From: Ophthalmolycus amberensis
Taxonomy: Eukaryota; Chordata; Actinopteri; Perciformes; Zoarcidae
Reading direction: 5' to 3'
DNA: 64,000 nucleotides
Assembly: GCA_024529925.1 (NCBI GenBank)
Contig: JAFEUB010001579.1
Coordinates: forward strand, 248,001-312,000
Shown here: positions 48,341 through 59,560 of the stretch, one piece after another
How positions within the stretch are numbered: position 1 is the first letter of the stretch
Layout: each line of letters opens with the position of its first letter
Translations under genes and position numbers: made by a program
The notes under the pieces: model-generated
Seen by the model: only the letters and a program-made list of their open reading frames with translations
The model's database searches: none
Told to the model about the DNA's origin: nothing

Positions 48341-48494
48341 GTATTTTTTACGTTTCTGTTCTTTTTTAAACAACAAAGATGCTACATGTTATTTAGTGAC
48401 TTTTAGAGTTGGTAAGTATATTTATTTACTGTGAACAAGGCCAGGTTAGCTGTTTCCCCTTGTCTGCAGTCTGTTTGCTAGGCTAAGTGTAGCC
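48341..48494 (-). repeat. percomorph dispersed repeat ('GCTAGC..CAGTCT..TAAGCTAA' type)
   Basis: Plus-strand segments CTACATGTTATTTAGTGAC, TTTTAGAGTTGGTAAG, AAGGCCAGGTTAGCTGTTTCC, CCTTGTCTGCAGTCTG and TTTGCTAGGCTAAG follow, in order, the reverse complement of a very common fish repeat (TTAGCTTAGCATAAAGACTGG...GAAACAGCTAGCCTGG...). It is non-coding and of unknown class. Confidence 0.6.
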
Positions 48495-48614
48495 CAGAGT
48501 AGCTAAATCAGCAGTAAAAAACAATTAAATTTGAAATGAATCAACTCATATCACACATCTTTATGTTCTAGATAGTTTAATGAATGGAAAGACAATGTTT
48601 TGTTCACAAACTTG

Positions 48615-48800
48615 GCACATAGCCAATAAGTTTAAGTTTACTTACACATCAGCCAATAAAATACTTTAGCCCAACTCCCGAATGTCCACTGACTGGTCAC
48701 GCCAGTGAAGGTGAAAGGGCAAAGTGACAGTCGTAGCTGAATCTTTAACTGAGAGCACGGCGTTATTATTGAGTGGTAAGAAACAATGGCGAAACTGATT
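48615..48800 (+). promoter_or_regulatory. possible CCAAT-box promoter with downstream donor
   Basis: Two CCAAT boxes (AGCCAATAAG and AGCCAATAAA, CCAAT at 48623 and 48653) are exactly 30 bp apart. A splice-donor consensus GAGTG|GTAAGA follows (GT at 48776-48777), then AACAATGGCG, whose frame stops after seven codons. This would suit a non-coding first exon. No acceptor partner was identified, and TAGCTAGC-type repeat phrases downstream suggest a transposable-element context. Confidence 0.2.
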
Positions 48801-50894
48801 TTAAGTTAATGTTGTGTTTACATGCGTAAATTCACACTTTACGTTGTCATCATGAAATCGTTTCCCAAACTAATTTACCAGGTCATTGAATTGGTGAGTC
48901 GAGTCAACTTGGAGCATGTAGCTAGCTAACTAGAGAACATTTCCACTAGCTGTGATGCTAATTTTCGCTATGGTCAACTCCATTGACTCATGCTAAAGTC
49001 TTCTGGCTGCGCTAATTAGTGTCATAAGTGTGAAATCCCATTTGATAATGATAAAAGTTTTAGCAACATAAATACAAGATACGTAATGAGTTCAAGTTAA
49101 AAATGGCTGATAAGCAGACATTTTCTGCCATGTTGGTGTATGAAAAAGATTGTTGTCTATTATGTTTTTTGCACTATTTGTGTCAGTTACATTAGCTTAG
49201 CTGCTGGCTAAGATGTAGTTGGTTAGTGATCTTCACTGTTAGTGTTGTGTATTTTTGAGAATTGATATGAGGAATATTGTATAGGTGCAGCAGTGACTAC
49301 ATTTAGCTTGTTATTTGTGCTTGTTGGTGTTGGATGAAAATTGTGGTTGTGAGATCAGAGTGAACTGCTTATGTTGAACAACATGAAGTGTGTGAATTTC
49401 AATGTTAAGTTGATTTCATAAGCTTTACTCTCTGGTCAGGAATGCTCATAGAATCCGCATGAGGTAATTGTATCTGAAACTTATTCATAGGTCAGGTTTT
49501 TTGAATCAGAGATTCCAGAGAAACCCTTTTCCAGCACTGGATGGCGAGCCCAGCCCACAAGATAGAGAACCTGTTGCCTGCAGTAAGAAGGCTGTGAATT
49601 AAAGAATACCTCTGTCAAGAGCGGTAGGATTGCACTGACACATAGAGCTCTGGAGACAGATGAACATACATACAGACTCTTACCAAGACTTAAAAAAATA
49701 CTGGGTCTTTATTGTTTTTTATGTACGCACCGTTTATTTTTTATTTTCTTATTGAATCTGTGTAGAAACCTACATTGTAATTGAACACACCTTGGGTCCC
49801 ACCTGCTTATTATCGGGTTTACTGTTCAATACATGCAGTCAAAAATCTACAGCTGTGTCCTGTGTTTCCATTTCACCTTAGTCACCCATCTCTTTGGCTC
49901 CGGTCCAATACGTACAGTTACCTTTATTATAATTTTTCACACCGCGACGCATACTGGTTACATAAGCTAACCATATCCCGACTTTACCTCAGTACAAACA
50001 TGAAATGGATCATATTTTCATCTCACTCTCTGTGAGACAGCAAAAAAGAGTAACTATTCTGCTATGAGGAGAGACCGCTAGAAGGTATGCTACTTTGAAA
50101 TATTAGCTGTTGGCTAGCCAAATAAAAAAGCAAGCAAGACAAGAAAGCATCTCCCTAAGTGTATGCAACGAAAAATAGACTAAAATTCTAAATGTCAAAG
50201 TAATCCTTTAATACACTTTGACTTCATGCAGTCGGCCTCCATGTTTGTGTGTTTCTTCTCCGTGTTACCTCCTATTTTCCTGCTCCCTCTTAGCTGTGTA
50301 GCATCCGTCCTACAGTGGAAATGGTCAAAAAAAAGTAATTTGAGTGAACGATGAGGAGCAGCAGGGCTAATCACCGCCGGGAATAGCGGCTGGTTTATAA
50401 GCTAACTGATAGAGGAGGCGAGTGAATGGGTGATAGAGAGGTAAGAAGGGAGGGAGAGAGGGATGAGGACCAGGGATGATACCCACATGAAATAGAGCAA
50501 AGCCCGTCACAAAGCACTAAGAAGCGAGTCAGCACAGCTGCCATCGGCATTTTGTTTAGGATTTGTTCAATTTTTTTTCTCAACCGCACAGCATCTTTTC
50601 TGTTTTTTCTTCCTTTCACTCTGTGAAACATATAAAGCACACTCCCACCTGGACCTCATTCACCAGCCAAAGGCATTTATCGAGGAGACTTCACACACAT
50701 TTGCATCAGAATTACCTTCAGAGGTACTGATGTTAAACTCTCAAACCACTGATTCTGCGGATCACTTAAGCCCCGAGCTTATCTGGGTTATTATAATTTT
50801 TTTTGAAGGATTTATAAAATCATATTTCATGAGGGAAACATTGAACCGCAGACCATTCCCAAGGTGTTATTTCCAATATGCCTGCAGACACTGT

Positions 50895-50896
<2 letters not shown>
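48801..50896. other. non-coding sequence
   Basis: No gene. TAGCTAGCTAACTAG and related GCTA-rich phrases around 48920 suggest old repeat remnants. Confidence 0.4.

Positions 50897-50963
<67 letters not shown>
50897..50963. repeat. (CA)33 microsatellite
   Basis: Perfect CA run of 67 bp ending in CCCC. Open frames running through it are by-products. Confidence 0.98.
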
Positions 50964-50965
<2 letters not shown>

Positions 50966-53900
50966 CTGTTTACCTATTTGGTGGCTTGGCATTGTGGAAT
51001 GAAGCACGTATCTTTCTGCAAATCCGCTTTGGCTCCGTTTATGGATACTTCCGTAAATTGCCTCGTTGCAGATCAGGCTCAAAGTTTAGAAAGTTGATCA
51101 GCAATTTGCAGACTGGAAACTGAAAACTGAAGTGAACTGATGAAATAGGTCACACAGGCAAGGGCGTTTTGTTGGGAGAATACATACTTGATGCAGGAAC
51201 ACACAGTGGGTGATATATGAGTTGATATTGATGAAATTGTACTTTGTATTATGATGAATTGTACTAGCACTCTAATGTACAAGAAAAAAAAAGAAACAGA
51301 GAATAGCTCAAGCTACAGGAAGTAGTGGGGGTGAAAAAAAGTGAGATTCAAGTTTGCGTCACAATCTTCCACAACCCCCCAAAACCATGATGAAGATAAG
51401 GATGCAGGTGCCTCCGCTTGTATTCAGGAAGTTTATATCGTGAACTCGTCTTGTTGGCTGAAGAGGAAAAAAATACAGCAAGAGTTCCATTTTTCACTTG
51501 GTGGTTAAACTTACCTGCACCAGCACTTCACTTGTGAAGCTTTTTTTCTCATTCTGTCCAGATGGCTTCTTCGAGAATCTGATGGATGAATGCTCACACT
51601 GTAAACTATTGTCTAAGTCCACAATCTGAACTTCCATTCAACTCGGTGCATCACGGAAAGGGAAGAGGCACTTAGACTGGATGTCTTTTCAAACAGCGCA
51701 CAATTCTTAATGGCCATTATATGTTTTTTTCTTGCCTTTTGTGAGGCATATCGTGTCTTTTACACTCAAAGTGTGGATTGCCTATTTGTCTTTTCGGAGT
51801 CAGGCAATTTGTATACCCCCAGCTTTCACACAAGCATACCGAAACGTAGCTTTTTCCCCGAGTTCAACATTTTTATGGTTATAATTTTGTCACTTTAAAG
51901 GCTACAAGTTTCCCCAGAGGGCGTCCAGGCTCTTGTCTTTTGGTTCATGTTGTAATGTCCAGGAAATGAGATATATTCTGTCTTTGAATACTTTTATACA
52001 GTGTATATATATTATTTTATTTTTTTCTGGGTGGGGTTAGTTAGCAGTCATGACCAACTAAGGTCCACTAAGTTTAACAGAGTAGTTATTCCAACCATGA
52101 TCCAATCTGCTGGCTCAGTGTTGGTGTGGGTACAGATCTTATTGAGATGTTTTGCCAGGCCCAGTTCTTAGTATTGTAACGGTGACTTGTAACCGCTTGT
52201 GAACACACTGTTCTTGCCGACGGGGGCATCAGATCCAAAACTTACAGGAGGCAATGAGGCAAATAAAGGTAATACAAACGATTTGCCCTTTCGTTTGCAG
52301 GACGTTTTGCAGAAAACATTCTATTTAAAAAGCAGTTTATCCAGAATATCACATAAAAGAAAAGTGAGCTAAAATGTTAGTAATAAAACTCTGTGCATGC
52401 ACAACCATGTTAAGTTCGATAGGCAAATCTTAAACCTGGAAGCCTGTTTTTAAACTATGATGGACTTACATCTTGGGTAATCATTTTGCATTTCGCTTTC
52501 ATCTTTTCTCCCAATTCATTTGGACTAACGTTGATGTTTCTTTCCATCTCACCTCTTTTTTTTGTCGCTCTCTGCAATTAACTTGGCGAGTGCAATGTTA
52601 ATGTGTAATGGACCAAGCTTCATCTAGGTTGTGATTAACCCAAATTATCCTTCAAGTGTGTGAATGATCAAGATCTGGAAATCTAAACTACTATTTTTCA
52701 CTAGTTACTTTTGTTCTAACTTCTATTCCCTTTAAGCAGGATCCCTGTAATCCCTGATGATATAACTGCCTTGTGTGGGCCTCTCTCTTGGACAACAACA
52801 TCTGCTGTCCGTAATGGATGTTAAATGTGGCTAAACTACCTACGCTGAACATGCCCTCCGCATCACAAAGTACAGGTGAAAGCCATTGTATTCCAACTCT
52901 TCCACCCTGAGCACCTCATCTATATGGGCTGATTTGTCACCAGTCTAACTTCACTGACACGTGTGACACCGGGGAGATGAACTCACCCTCCCCACTGTGA
53001 CACCCAACACCCCAGCCCCATCCTATCACATACTCTGCTTTCTCGCACAATTAAAAATGCATCAGGGGACGGATTAGATGCACGATCCCCAGCTCTACTG
53101 ATCCGAAGGGTGAAGCTGTCAGGAAAAAGGATTGTGGGGGGAGGGGGGGGGGGTAGATAGACTGGGGAGGGAGGGAGAGGGATGGATAGGTGGGCAGTCA
53201 CCCTCCGAAGTCCTTTCCTCCTCCTCCTCCTCCTTCCTCCGTTGCTGCAGACTCCTCCTCCGCCCTCAGCGCACACTCAGTCACCTCTTTTATTTACTGC
53301 TCCTCCCTCAGCAGTCTCATCCCTCACATGTCCTTTGGGTTGAGTAGCCTTTTCCTCCCTCCTCCCTCCCTGGCTGTCCCACTGTCCTCCTTTCTATTCT
53401 TCCTCCCGTTCTTTCACTCTTTCTCTCACCCTGTCTTCAACAGCATGCATGGCGTTCACTCCACCTGCCACAGATCTGTTCACATGTAATCCATCTCTAC
53501 CAGGTCCTTTTTCTTGCTATTCTTCCTTCATGATGGGCTGGTCTGCAGGATAAAGCAGCACTGGATCATATTGAGGGGAAATGGATAGTGAAGCTGGTAC
53601 AGTAGACAGAAAGTTTACAGTAGTGAGGACAAAACAGCACAAACGTAAATGGGTGACAGCTATGCTGTCTGAGTAGAGAGGTGTTAAACGGGGGATTGCA
53701 TTCCTGCATCTTTATTATATCAGTATTTAAGAAGGTATTTGATATCTTAATAGAGTTAACTGCTGACTTTAAGTAAAGTCCCTGTGTGTGAAATATTAAA
53801 GTATCTTTAAAATCCCCCTGATGCTGTTTCTTACGATCCAGGTGAAGGTTGGTGCGTTCTATCATAAGTGGACAAAACCGTTACTTTGGGTTTTTAATGT

Positions 53901-55065
53901 TTAAAATGGTCATTTATATAGTATATAACAACCATATAATACAGTGCCAACGCTGCTAATTGTATCACTATGCATAATCTTATTAATCCGCTTGTTATAT
54001 GCAGTTTTAGTAGGTTTCTCCACCCTGAGCCCATAGCTTGAACCTATGATGTGCTGCTTAAGCACCTTCTGCAAAGATAGATGAGAATAACACGATCCAA
54101 ACTTTGAACGTGTGGATTTTTAAGAAGCCTTTTTTTTGTTTCATGGTTTGTTTGGAAGCAGCGATAGGAGCCATGGCTGCTTAGACAAAGAAAAGAGCCC
54201 CACCGACACATTTTCATTATCATTCTATTATATCATTATGACATTTTTCAGCCCAACAGTGGGCTTGTAATAATACATAATGAGTCTGAAGTATTTTATC
54301 TGATACAAACTGGGCCCGGGAAGAAATGGTCCACTAGTACTTATATTAAGTGTCAGGCTTAGATTGCCTAAACTCAACTGTTTTTTTTGCTTTTCCGCCT
54401 AGCTAATAGCATCAGCATGGTGTCATCAGCCTAAATAGCCTTAACACCGAAAAACAACAAACGCATGCATTCCATCACATCTTTCACAATACAATTAGAG
54501 TGATGCTGGCGTATTGTTTTACAAACTCTGTCCTGTGAGCTCGCTACACTACCAGCTGCTGATTCATTCACAAGTGATCACTGGAGAGTGCACTGAAAAT
54601 GGTGACTAAATATTTCAAAAGTACTGACTGATTGTCCTACTTTAACTTTCAGCGATGCTGTACAGCGTTCATGTTTAAGTTCAGTGATGAAAGCTCAACA
54701 CACAAAGTCGGATCGTGAGGTGACTGAGTGTCCGCTTGGCTTCATCCAGTCATCCTGGAGCTGCGGAGTGTGCTGCTGACCTGCAGGCTTTTCACACCGG
54801 CCAGTCTGTTCAATGCCTCCTCACCTCATCGACTGCAGGCCATTCCCAGCTGTCACTTCCTGTCTGAGGTGATGAGCCAGAAAGTGCCTCTCCGACTGTC
54901 ACCTATGCTCCAGGTCTCCTCGCTCTCCTTTATGCCATCAAGCTTCGTCCTGCAGTCGCTCCTCCTCGTACAACTCTGCACTCAAGGCAGTTGACATGAA
55001 AATATGAACGAGTTGCTCCCGATTGAAATTATATGATACTTCCCCTTCCAAGAAAAAGTGCAGCA
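50964..55065. other. non-coding sequence with one CT/G-rich zone
   Basis: No gene is recognised. A G-rich tract (53136-53153) is followed by a CCT-rich zone (53206-53480) that creates overlapping low-complexity open frames. The stretch 52560-52680 (GTGATTAACCCAAATTATCC) is non-repetitive and might be regulatory. Confidence 0.4.
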
Positions 55066-55081
55066 GGGGGGGGGGGGGGGG
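55066..55081. repeat. G16 homopolymer
   Basis: Uninterrupted G run, extended by AGGGG. Confidence 0.97.
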
Positions 55082-55156
55082 AGGGGAATCTAGTTTAGCA
55101 TGAAGATTCAGGGGGAAAGAGCTATCAACACCTACCAACACCTTTTAAGCTCAGTA

Positions 55157-55482
55157 ATCCATCCATCCATTTTCTTTCCTCTTATCTGGGGCCGGGTCGT
55201 GGAGGTGCTAGGCCTTGAAGGGTATTCCAGAAGACCCTCTCCCCAGCAAAGCTGTCCAGTTCTTCCTGGTGAATGCTAAGGTGTTCCAAGGCCAGACAAA
55301 TATATATATATATATATATCCCTCCAGCGTGATCTGGGTCAACCTCAGGGCCTCTGACCAGTTGGACGTGCCCGGTAAACCTCTTAAGGGAAGCGTCCAA
55401 GCGGCATCCTGATGAGATGCCATGAACCACCTCAGCTGGTTGCTGTCGAAGCGCAAGAGCAGCGTCTCTACTCCGAATATTG
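55157..55482 (-). pseudogene. RTE/Rex-like LINE 3' end, split by an AT microsatellite
   Basis: On the minus strand the product reads SNQLRWFMASHQDA, corresponding to the RSQLRWFGHLIRMP block near the C-terminus of a very common fish LINE. In another frame it continues CLALEHLSIHQEELDSFAGE and GLAPPRPGPR (usual form SRLAWERLG..EELEEVAGE...LLPPRPG). The element ends in a (GGAT)n tail (ATCCATCCATCC at 55157-55168 on plus). (AT)10 at 55300-55319 sits where intact copies have GAGATATAG, so the microsatellite grew inside the element. The exact clade is from memory and uncertain. Confidence 0.8.
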
Positions 55483-56160
55483 ATCAGTGCAGCTCTAAAG
55501 TTAGGGTTTAAGTCTTCATGTTTGGATTCTTAGGATGGGTGGGAGGGCTGAGGGGTTGAGTCAAACAAACACAGACTTTTTTTCTTTTTTCACAGTTGTC
55601 TGCTAAACCTAACCAAGTACTTTTGTCGTGTAAGCAAACCTGAAAACTAAGTAAACCTACATTGGAAGTTTATTTTTAAAATACAATCTGCGTATAACAA
55701 ACCCTTAAGGATGAATTCACCATAGGCTCATATTAAAGACTCCTATTTGAAAGACTCACTTCATGAAACTTTACTTTTCACATTTGTGCTTACAATTTAG
55801 CGTTTAGTATTTCATCACCTCCATCAGTTTCACCGGCTCAACGTTGAGGCAGTGCGGATATTCAACCCATGCAGAAACAAAGGAGGACTGACTTCCATCT
55901 CAATGCAATGCTCGGTGACGTTGCCTCTACTTTCTCACTTCCTTCCACTTGTCCATCCGAGGATGTCAGGACACAAGCCTCACCTTTTCCCAAACAATGA
56001 TTTATCCAGATCCAGTCGGGCCGAGCCGAGCGATGGTTAATGGTTAACTCCACCCCCCCCCCCCCCAACACACTTCCTCCACTCCACTCCTCCACCCCCT
56101 TTGACATTCACTCTGCGCTCAAACTCCATCAGGTCCCAGCTCTGAGAAAATTTGCATCTC
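55483..56160. other. non-coding sequence with a C14 run
   Basis: No gene. The C run is at 56053-56066. Confidence 0.5.
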
Positions 56161-56179
56161 TTTGAATGTGACGCTTGGA

Positions 56180-56313
56180 GAGAGAGAGAAAAAAAAAAAA
56201 AAAGAGTGGGAAAGAAGGAAGAGGAGGAAAAAAAAGGAAGATGGGGAGGGCGGCAGAGGAGGAAGAAGGAGGAATGAGGGAGGGGAGAAGAAAGGGGGGG
56301 AATTTGGGTGGGT

Positions 56314-56375
<62 letters not shown>

Positions 56376-56400
56376 GAGGGTGGGGGGTGGTAGGGGGGTG
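56180..56400. repeat. polypurine tract joined to (TG)27 and a G-rich segment
   Basis: About 130 bp of almost pure purine (56180-56309, GA/GGA/A-runs) leads into (TG)27 (56318-56371) and then G-rich sequence to 56405. The long strand asymmetry favours triplex or other non-B DNA. The open frames here encode only Lys/Glu/Gly or Val/Cys runs. Confidence 0.93.
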
Positions 56401-56405
56401 GGGGT

Positions 56406-57078
56406 AGGCACTAGATTAAATTTTGCCGTCTAGAAAATGAGAAAAAAGGGCCCCCTCTATCTCCGGGAGTCTACTGGGGAGATCTTTATTCTGATTCTTG
56501 TTAGAATTGTTTATCACTGTGACAGAGCAGGCCGGGGTGGAGATAAAGGCAGTGCTCCATCACAGCGTTGACAGTGGTAGGACACGCGCTGGAATGAAAG
56601 GAGCCAGGGAAATATTATTAATAGATGCTGACTTGATTTGCCTGGATTGCACGTCAAGAAGTGGGGGCCAGGGCTTGATTGCAGCCCTATGAAGTTCTGT
56701 CCAAAAGGGAAGCTATTTTTCATTAAGTGATAGAAGTCTCCCCTCTCTCTGTCTCCTTTTTTTTCTGCTGCTCTCCCCTTATGCGTTGCTTTCCAAGGAG
56801 CTGATAACTTATGCAGTTTATTCTGAGCATGCTGATTTGTGTCAGTGCAGCAGAGAGGAAGAGGAGAGGATGGAGGGATGGAGGATGGAGGATAAAAAAG
56901 TGGGACTTATCACACCTTTCACAATACAGTCCATCTTGCTGGTATAATACTAGTTTTTGGTGAAAAGGTAAAACCCCGGCGTTCACAATTGGCCTATCAC
57001 CGGCATCTATAAACCCATGCATGCAGAGCTGCAGCACCCGCAATCCACCGCCGAGACACCTGCAAAACTCCCCCATCC

Positions 57079-57080
<2 letters not shown>
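56406..57080. other. non-coding, non-repetitive sequence
   Basis: No gene. The block 56470-56700 is dense and could be regulatory (GGAAATATTATTAATAG near 56608). Confidence 0.35.

Positions 57081-57081
<1 letters not shown>

Positions 57082-57139
<58 letters not shown>
57082..57139. repeat. (CT)29 microsatellite
   Basis: Perfect CT run of 58 bp. It is followed by a C run plus CTCTCTCT at about 57349-57371. Confidence 0.97.
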
Positions 57140-57143
<4 letters not shown>

Positions 57144-57600
57144 CAGATAAAAAAGAAGTATATAAAATGTGATTACACAGGCAGCATGTTCATAGGCACT
57201 GATACGCCGGGGCACACTTTATTTTTAGAGTGTTGCATTACTAATGGATATACAGGAAGATGAGGATTTACACCCGCCCACATACAATGCAGGCAGATAT
57301 GAGCAAGCAGAGTCTATGCATCACATTTATGTGCAAAGCATAAAACAACCCCCCCCCCCCCTCTCTCTCTCTACCACTGAAAAAAGAAGCAAAGAAAAGA
57401 AAGAAATTGATTCACAAACGGGGGGGAAATGCAGCTTTTATGTGTCGTGTACAAACTTCTGAGGCGGAATTTAGGAGGTACATTGGAAGTCTGTTTATAT
57501 TCTCTGGGTAAGACAGCAGCTACGAGTGTGTATCTGCGTATCCGTATACGTGTGTTTCTCAAAAAAAGAAAAATATCCAGGCTGAAGGAAGACCAGAACC
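57140..57600. other. non-coding sequence
   Basis: No gene is recognised. Confidence 0.45.
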
Positions 57601-57727
57601 AAGAGAGGAGACACCTTTAACCTGCTCCGGCTGGACGGCAGGGCCGGGTAAAGAGTGTGTGTGTGTGTGTGTGTAGCTCCGTGAGTGTGTGTGTGTATCA
57701 GAGACAGATGGAGGAGCCTCAAGCACG
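57600..57727 (+). other. possible upstream exon ending at a strong donor
   Basis: A short ATG-initiated stretch (57708, MEEPQA) runs into CACG|GTGAGTAT (GT at 57728-57729), an excellent donor. Joining it directly to the 58183 exon would place a TAG in that phase, so the two cannot form one coding frame from this ATG. A non-coding 5' exon or coincidence is possible. (GT)n runs at 57655-57674 and 57684-57697 lie just upstream. Confidence 0.15.
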
Positions 57728-58182
57728 GTGAGTATCTCACCGATTTTTTTTTCTTTTTCTTTTTCAACTTTGGAGTTATTGCTGTAAAAAAGAATAAAAG
57801 CTCCACACCTCCATTCCTCCCTGTTTGCACACAGCTCTTTCTTTCTCTCTACCTCTTGCTTTTCCTCCTGTGTAATTAAGTCCGTTGCAGTTAATTTATG
57901 CACCGATATCTCCAGTCGCTGGCATTCCTGTGAAAATCCTCAAAAACATGGTGAGGCTTTCTTTAATTGGATTCTATTGGCAGCACACTGTTTCACCGCT
58001 AACATTTACCATATGAAATTCTTAGATTGGCAAATATTTCCTCAAGTGTATTATATTGGGTTCTTTTTCTCTCCCTCCCCCCACGTGTGACATTTGCTGA
58101 TATTTTCAGGTTATTTTTAACAATGGATGCTGATCAAAGATTATCTTTTATTTCTTTCATCTTCACGTACATTCGTCTGCAG

Positions 58183-58236
58183 GTAGATATGAGAGAAGAA
58201 CTCGTGCGGATGAAGTTGATGAAGAGAAAGCTACAG
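58183..58236 (+). CDS. candidate 54-bp coding exon, family unknown
   Basis: A long pyrimidine-rich tract ending in CGTCTGCAG (58174-58182) precedes exactly 54 bp. These end at CTACAG|GTCAGA with GT at 58237-58238. In phase 0 the segment is fully open and reads VDMREELVRMKLMKRKLQ, an amphipathic, charged sequence typical of a coiled-coil or helical insert. A length divisible by three would allow frame-neutral skipping. A second phase is also open (RYERRTRADEVDEEKAT), so the choice rests on protein-like character. I recognise no gene and no neighbouring exon within the window, which would fit a short or alternative exon inside a very long gene. Confidence 0.35.
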
Positions 58237-58379
58237 GTCAGAACGTTCTGTATTTACTTTCAATGCAGTTCTTCCTCTGTGATAATAAACTGCACATAAT
58301 AAATTAAATGGAGATGGTGTAAGATGAAAACGCCTCTGTGTCTCTATGTGTGTGTGCATGCAGGGGAGTGGGATTTCAT
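58237..58379. other. putative intronic sequence after the candidate exon
   Basis: No further exon is visible. A short GT run lies at 58347-58355. Confidence 0.4.
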
Positions 58380-59560
58380 TCAGCTCATTTAAATCTGAAC
58401 TAATTCACTAAAAGCTCGAGTGGGCTTGTTCTGCTAACTGGGGTCAACAGTTTCAAATGAGCTATTAAACGGCTGCTGGAAGTGACAAATCTCGGAGTGT
58501 AATTCGAGAGCCTCTTTAGGTGCGACTTTCTCTCTTAATAACTTCTCCAGATATGTGAGAAAACTATTAATTGCGGCACTTAAATGCTGCTGTGTGCCAC
58601 ACCCCGCGTCACGAGGAGCTTGACTTATTTCCTCTCCCCATGCTCTGAAGTAGGTGGCGACTTACATTCCCAGGAACAATGGGCGAATATTCATCAAACG
58701 TCTCCTTCGATTCTTCCTGGTATCATTCTCTTTTTTCCCCTCTCTCTCTCTCGTCCCCTCCTTTCTCGGATCCCTCGCTCTTAAAATATGTCTCGCTAAA
58801 TTGCTGCCGACACATCTGCATATCTGGTTTTCTGTAAAATATTTGATTGCTCCGTCCATTAGCTGTGACAGTGTGTGTTAAGGCTTGGTGGCATATAGTA
58901 TCTCTCTCTCTCTCAGCAGTGAAGAGATTGAATAATTGAACTGCCTTTGCTTTGAGGAAAAATAGGAAAAAAGAAGAGAAAGATTTATCAATTATCTTGG
59001 ATTTTCAGTAAACGAGTGACTGTTTATTAGCCTTAAATCATCCGCTAAAACAAAGCAAACAATATCTTATTGTGCTGCAGCATCGTCTACAGCACGGAAC
59101 AGCTGTTAATCTGCCATGCAGTCAGATGCTGCAGGTAGGCGTTTGTTCAGCCATTTGTCTGTCTCACAAGTAAGAGTTTGTACTTTGAGGTCAGCCAAAA
59201 AACAAATAAAACTAAACTGCAGATTTCTGATTGTTTTTTTTGTTTTTTTTTCCTCTTTGTTCCTGGAAATCTGAAGTCTGATGAGTGAACGTGTTTTGCT
59301 GCCGTTCCTCCAGCGTGGTCAATTTGCACCGCAGCAATATTAAGATGATTTTGCCCCCGAGAAGCTCCCATTTGATTGTGAAATGGCTAAACAGTGTGAG
59401 GAGTGTTTCCAGCATCTGGTTATTAGACGGCTGTATTCATTATATGTTATTGTTGACACCCCTCTGTGATCAAAAGTGGAATCTGGGTGTAATTCTATCA
59501 GCGAGTACGGAGCATATTCACAGAAGGAAGCAGCAGCAGCAGCAGTCGGAGCACAAATGG
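58380..59560. promoter_or_regulatory. candidate cluster of conserved non-coding elements
   Basis: Four dense non-repetitive pieces: 58380-58590 (TTAATTG core at 58567-58573), 58640-58880 (SOX-type ACAATGG at 58676-58682), 59010-59130, and 59290-59520 (GCAATATTAAGATG near 59333). Simple repeats separate them only briefly, and (CAG)5 lies at 59531-59545. This is the longest stretch in the window with enhancer-like texture, directly downstream of the candidate exon. Conservation is untested. Confidence 0.4.

Noticed and set aside
57708..58236. Two-exon coding model joining 57708-57727 to 58183-58236
   Set aside because: Splicing in that phase places a TAG at the second exon's second base, so the ATG at 57708 cannot read through it.
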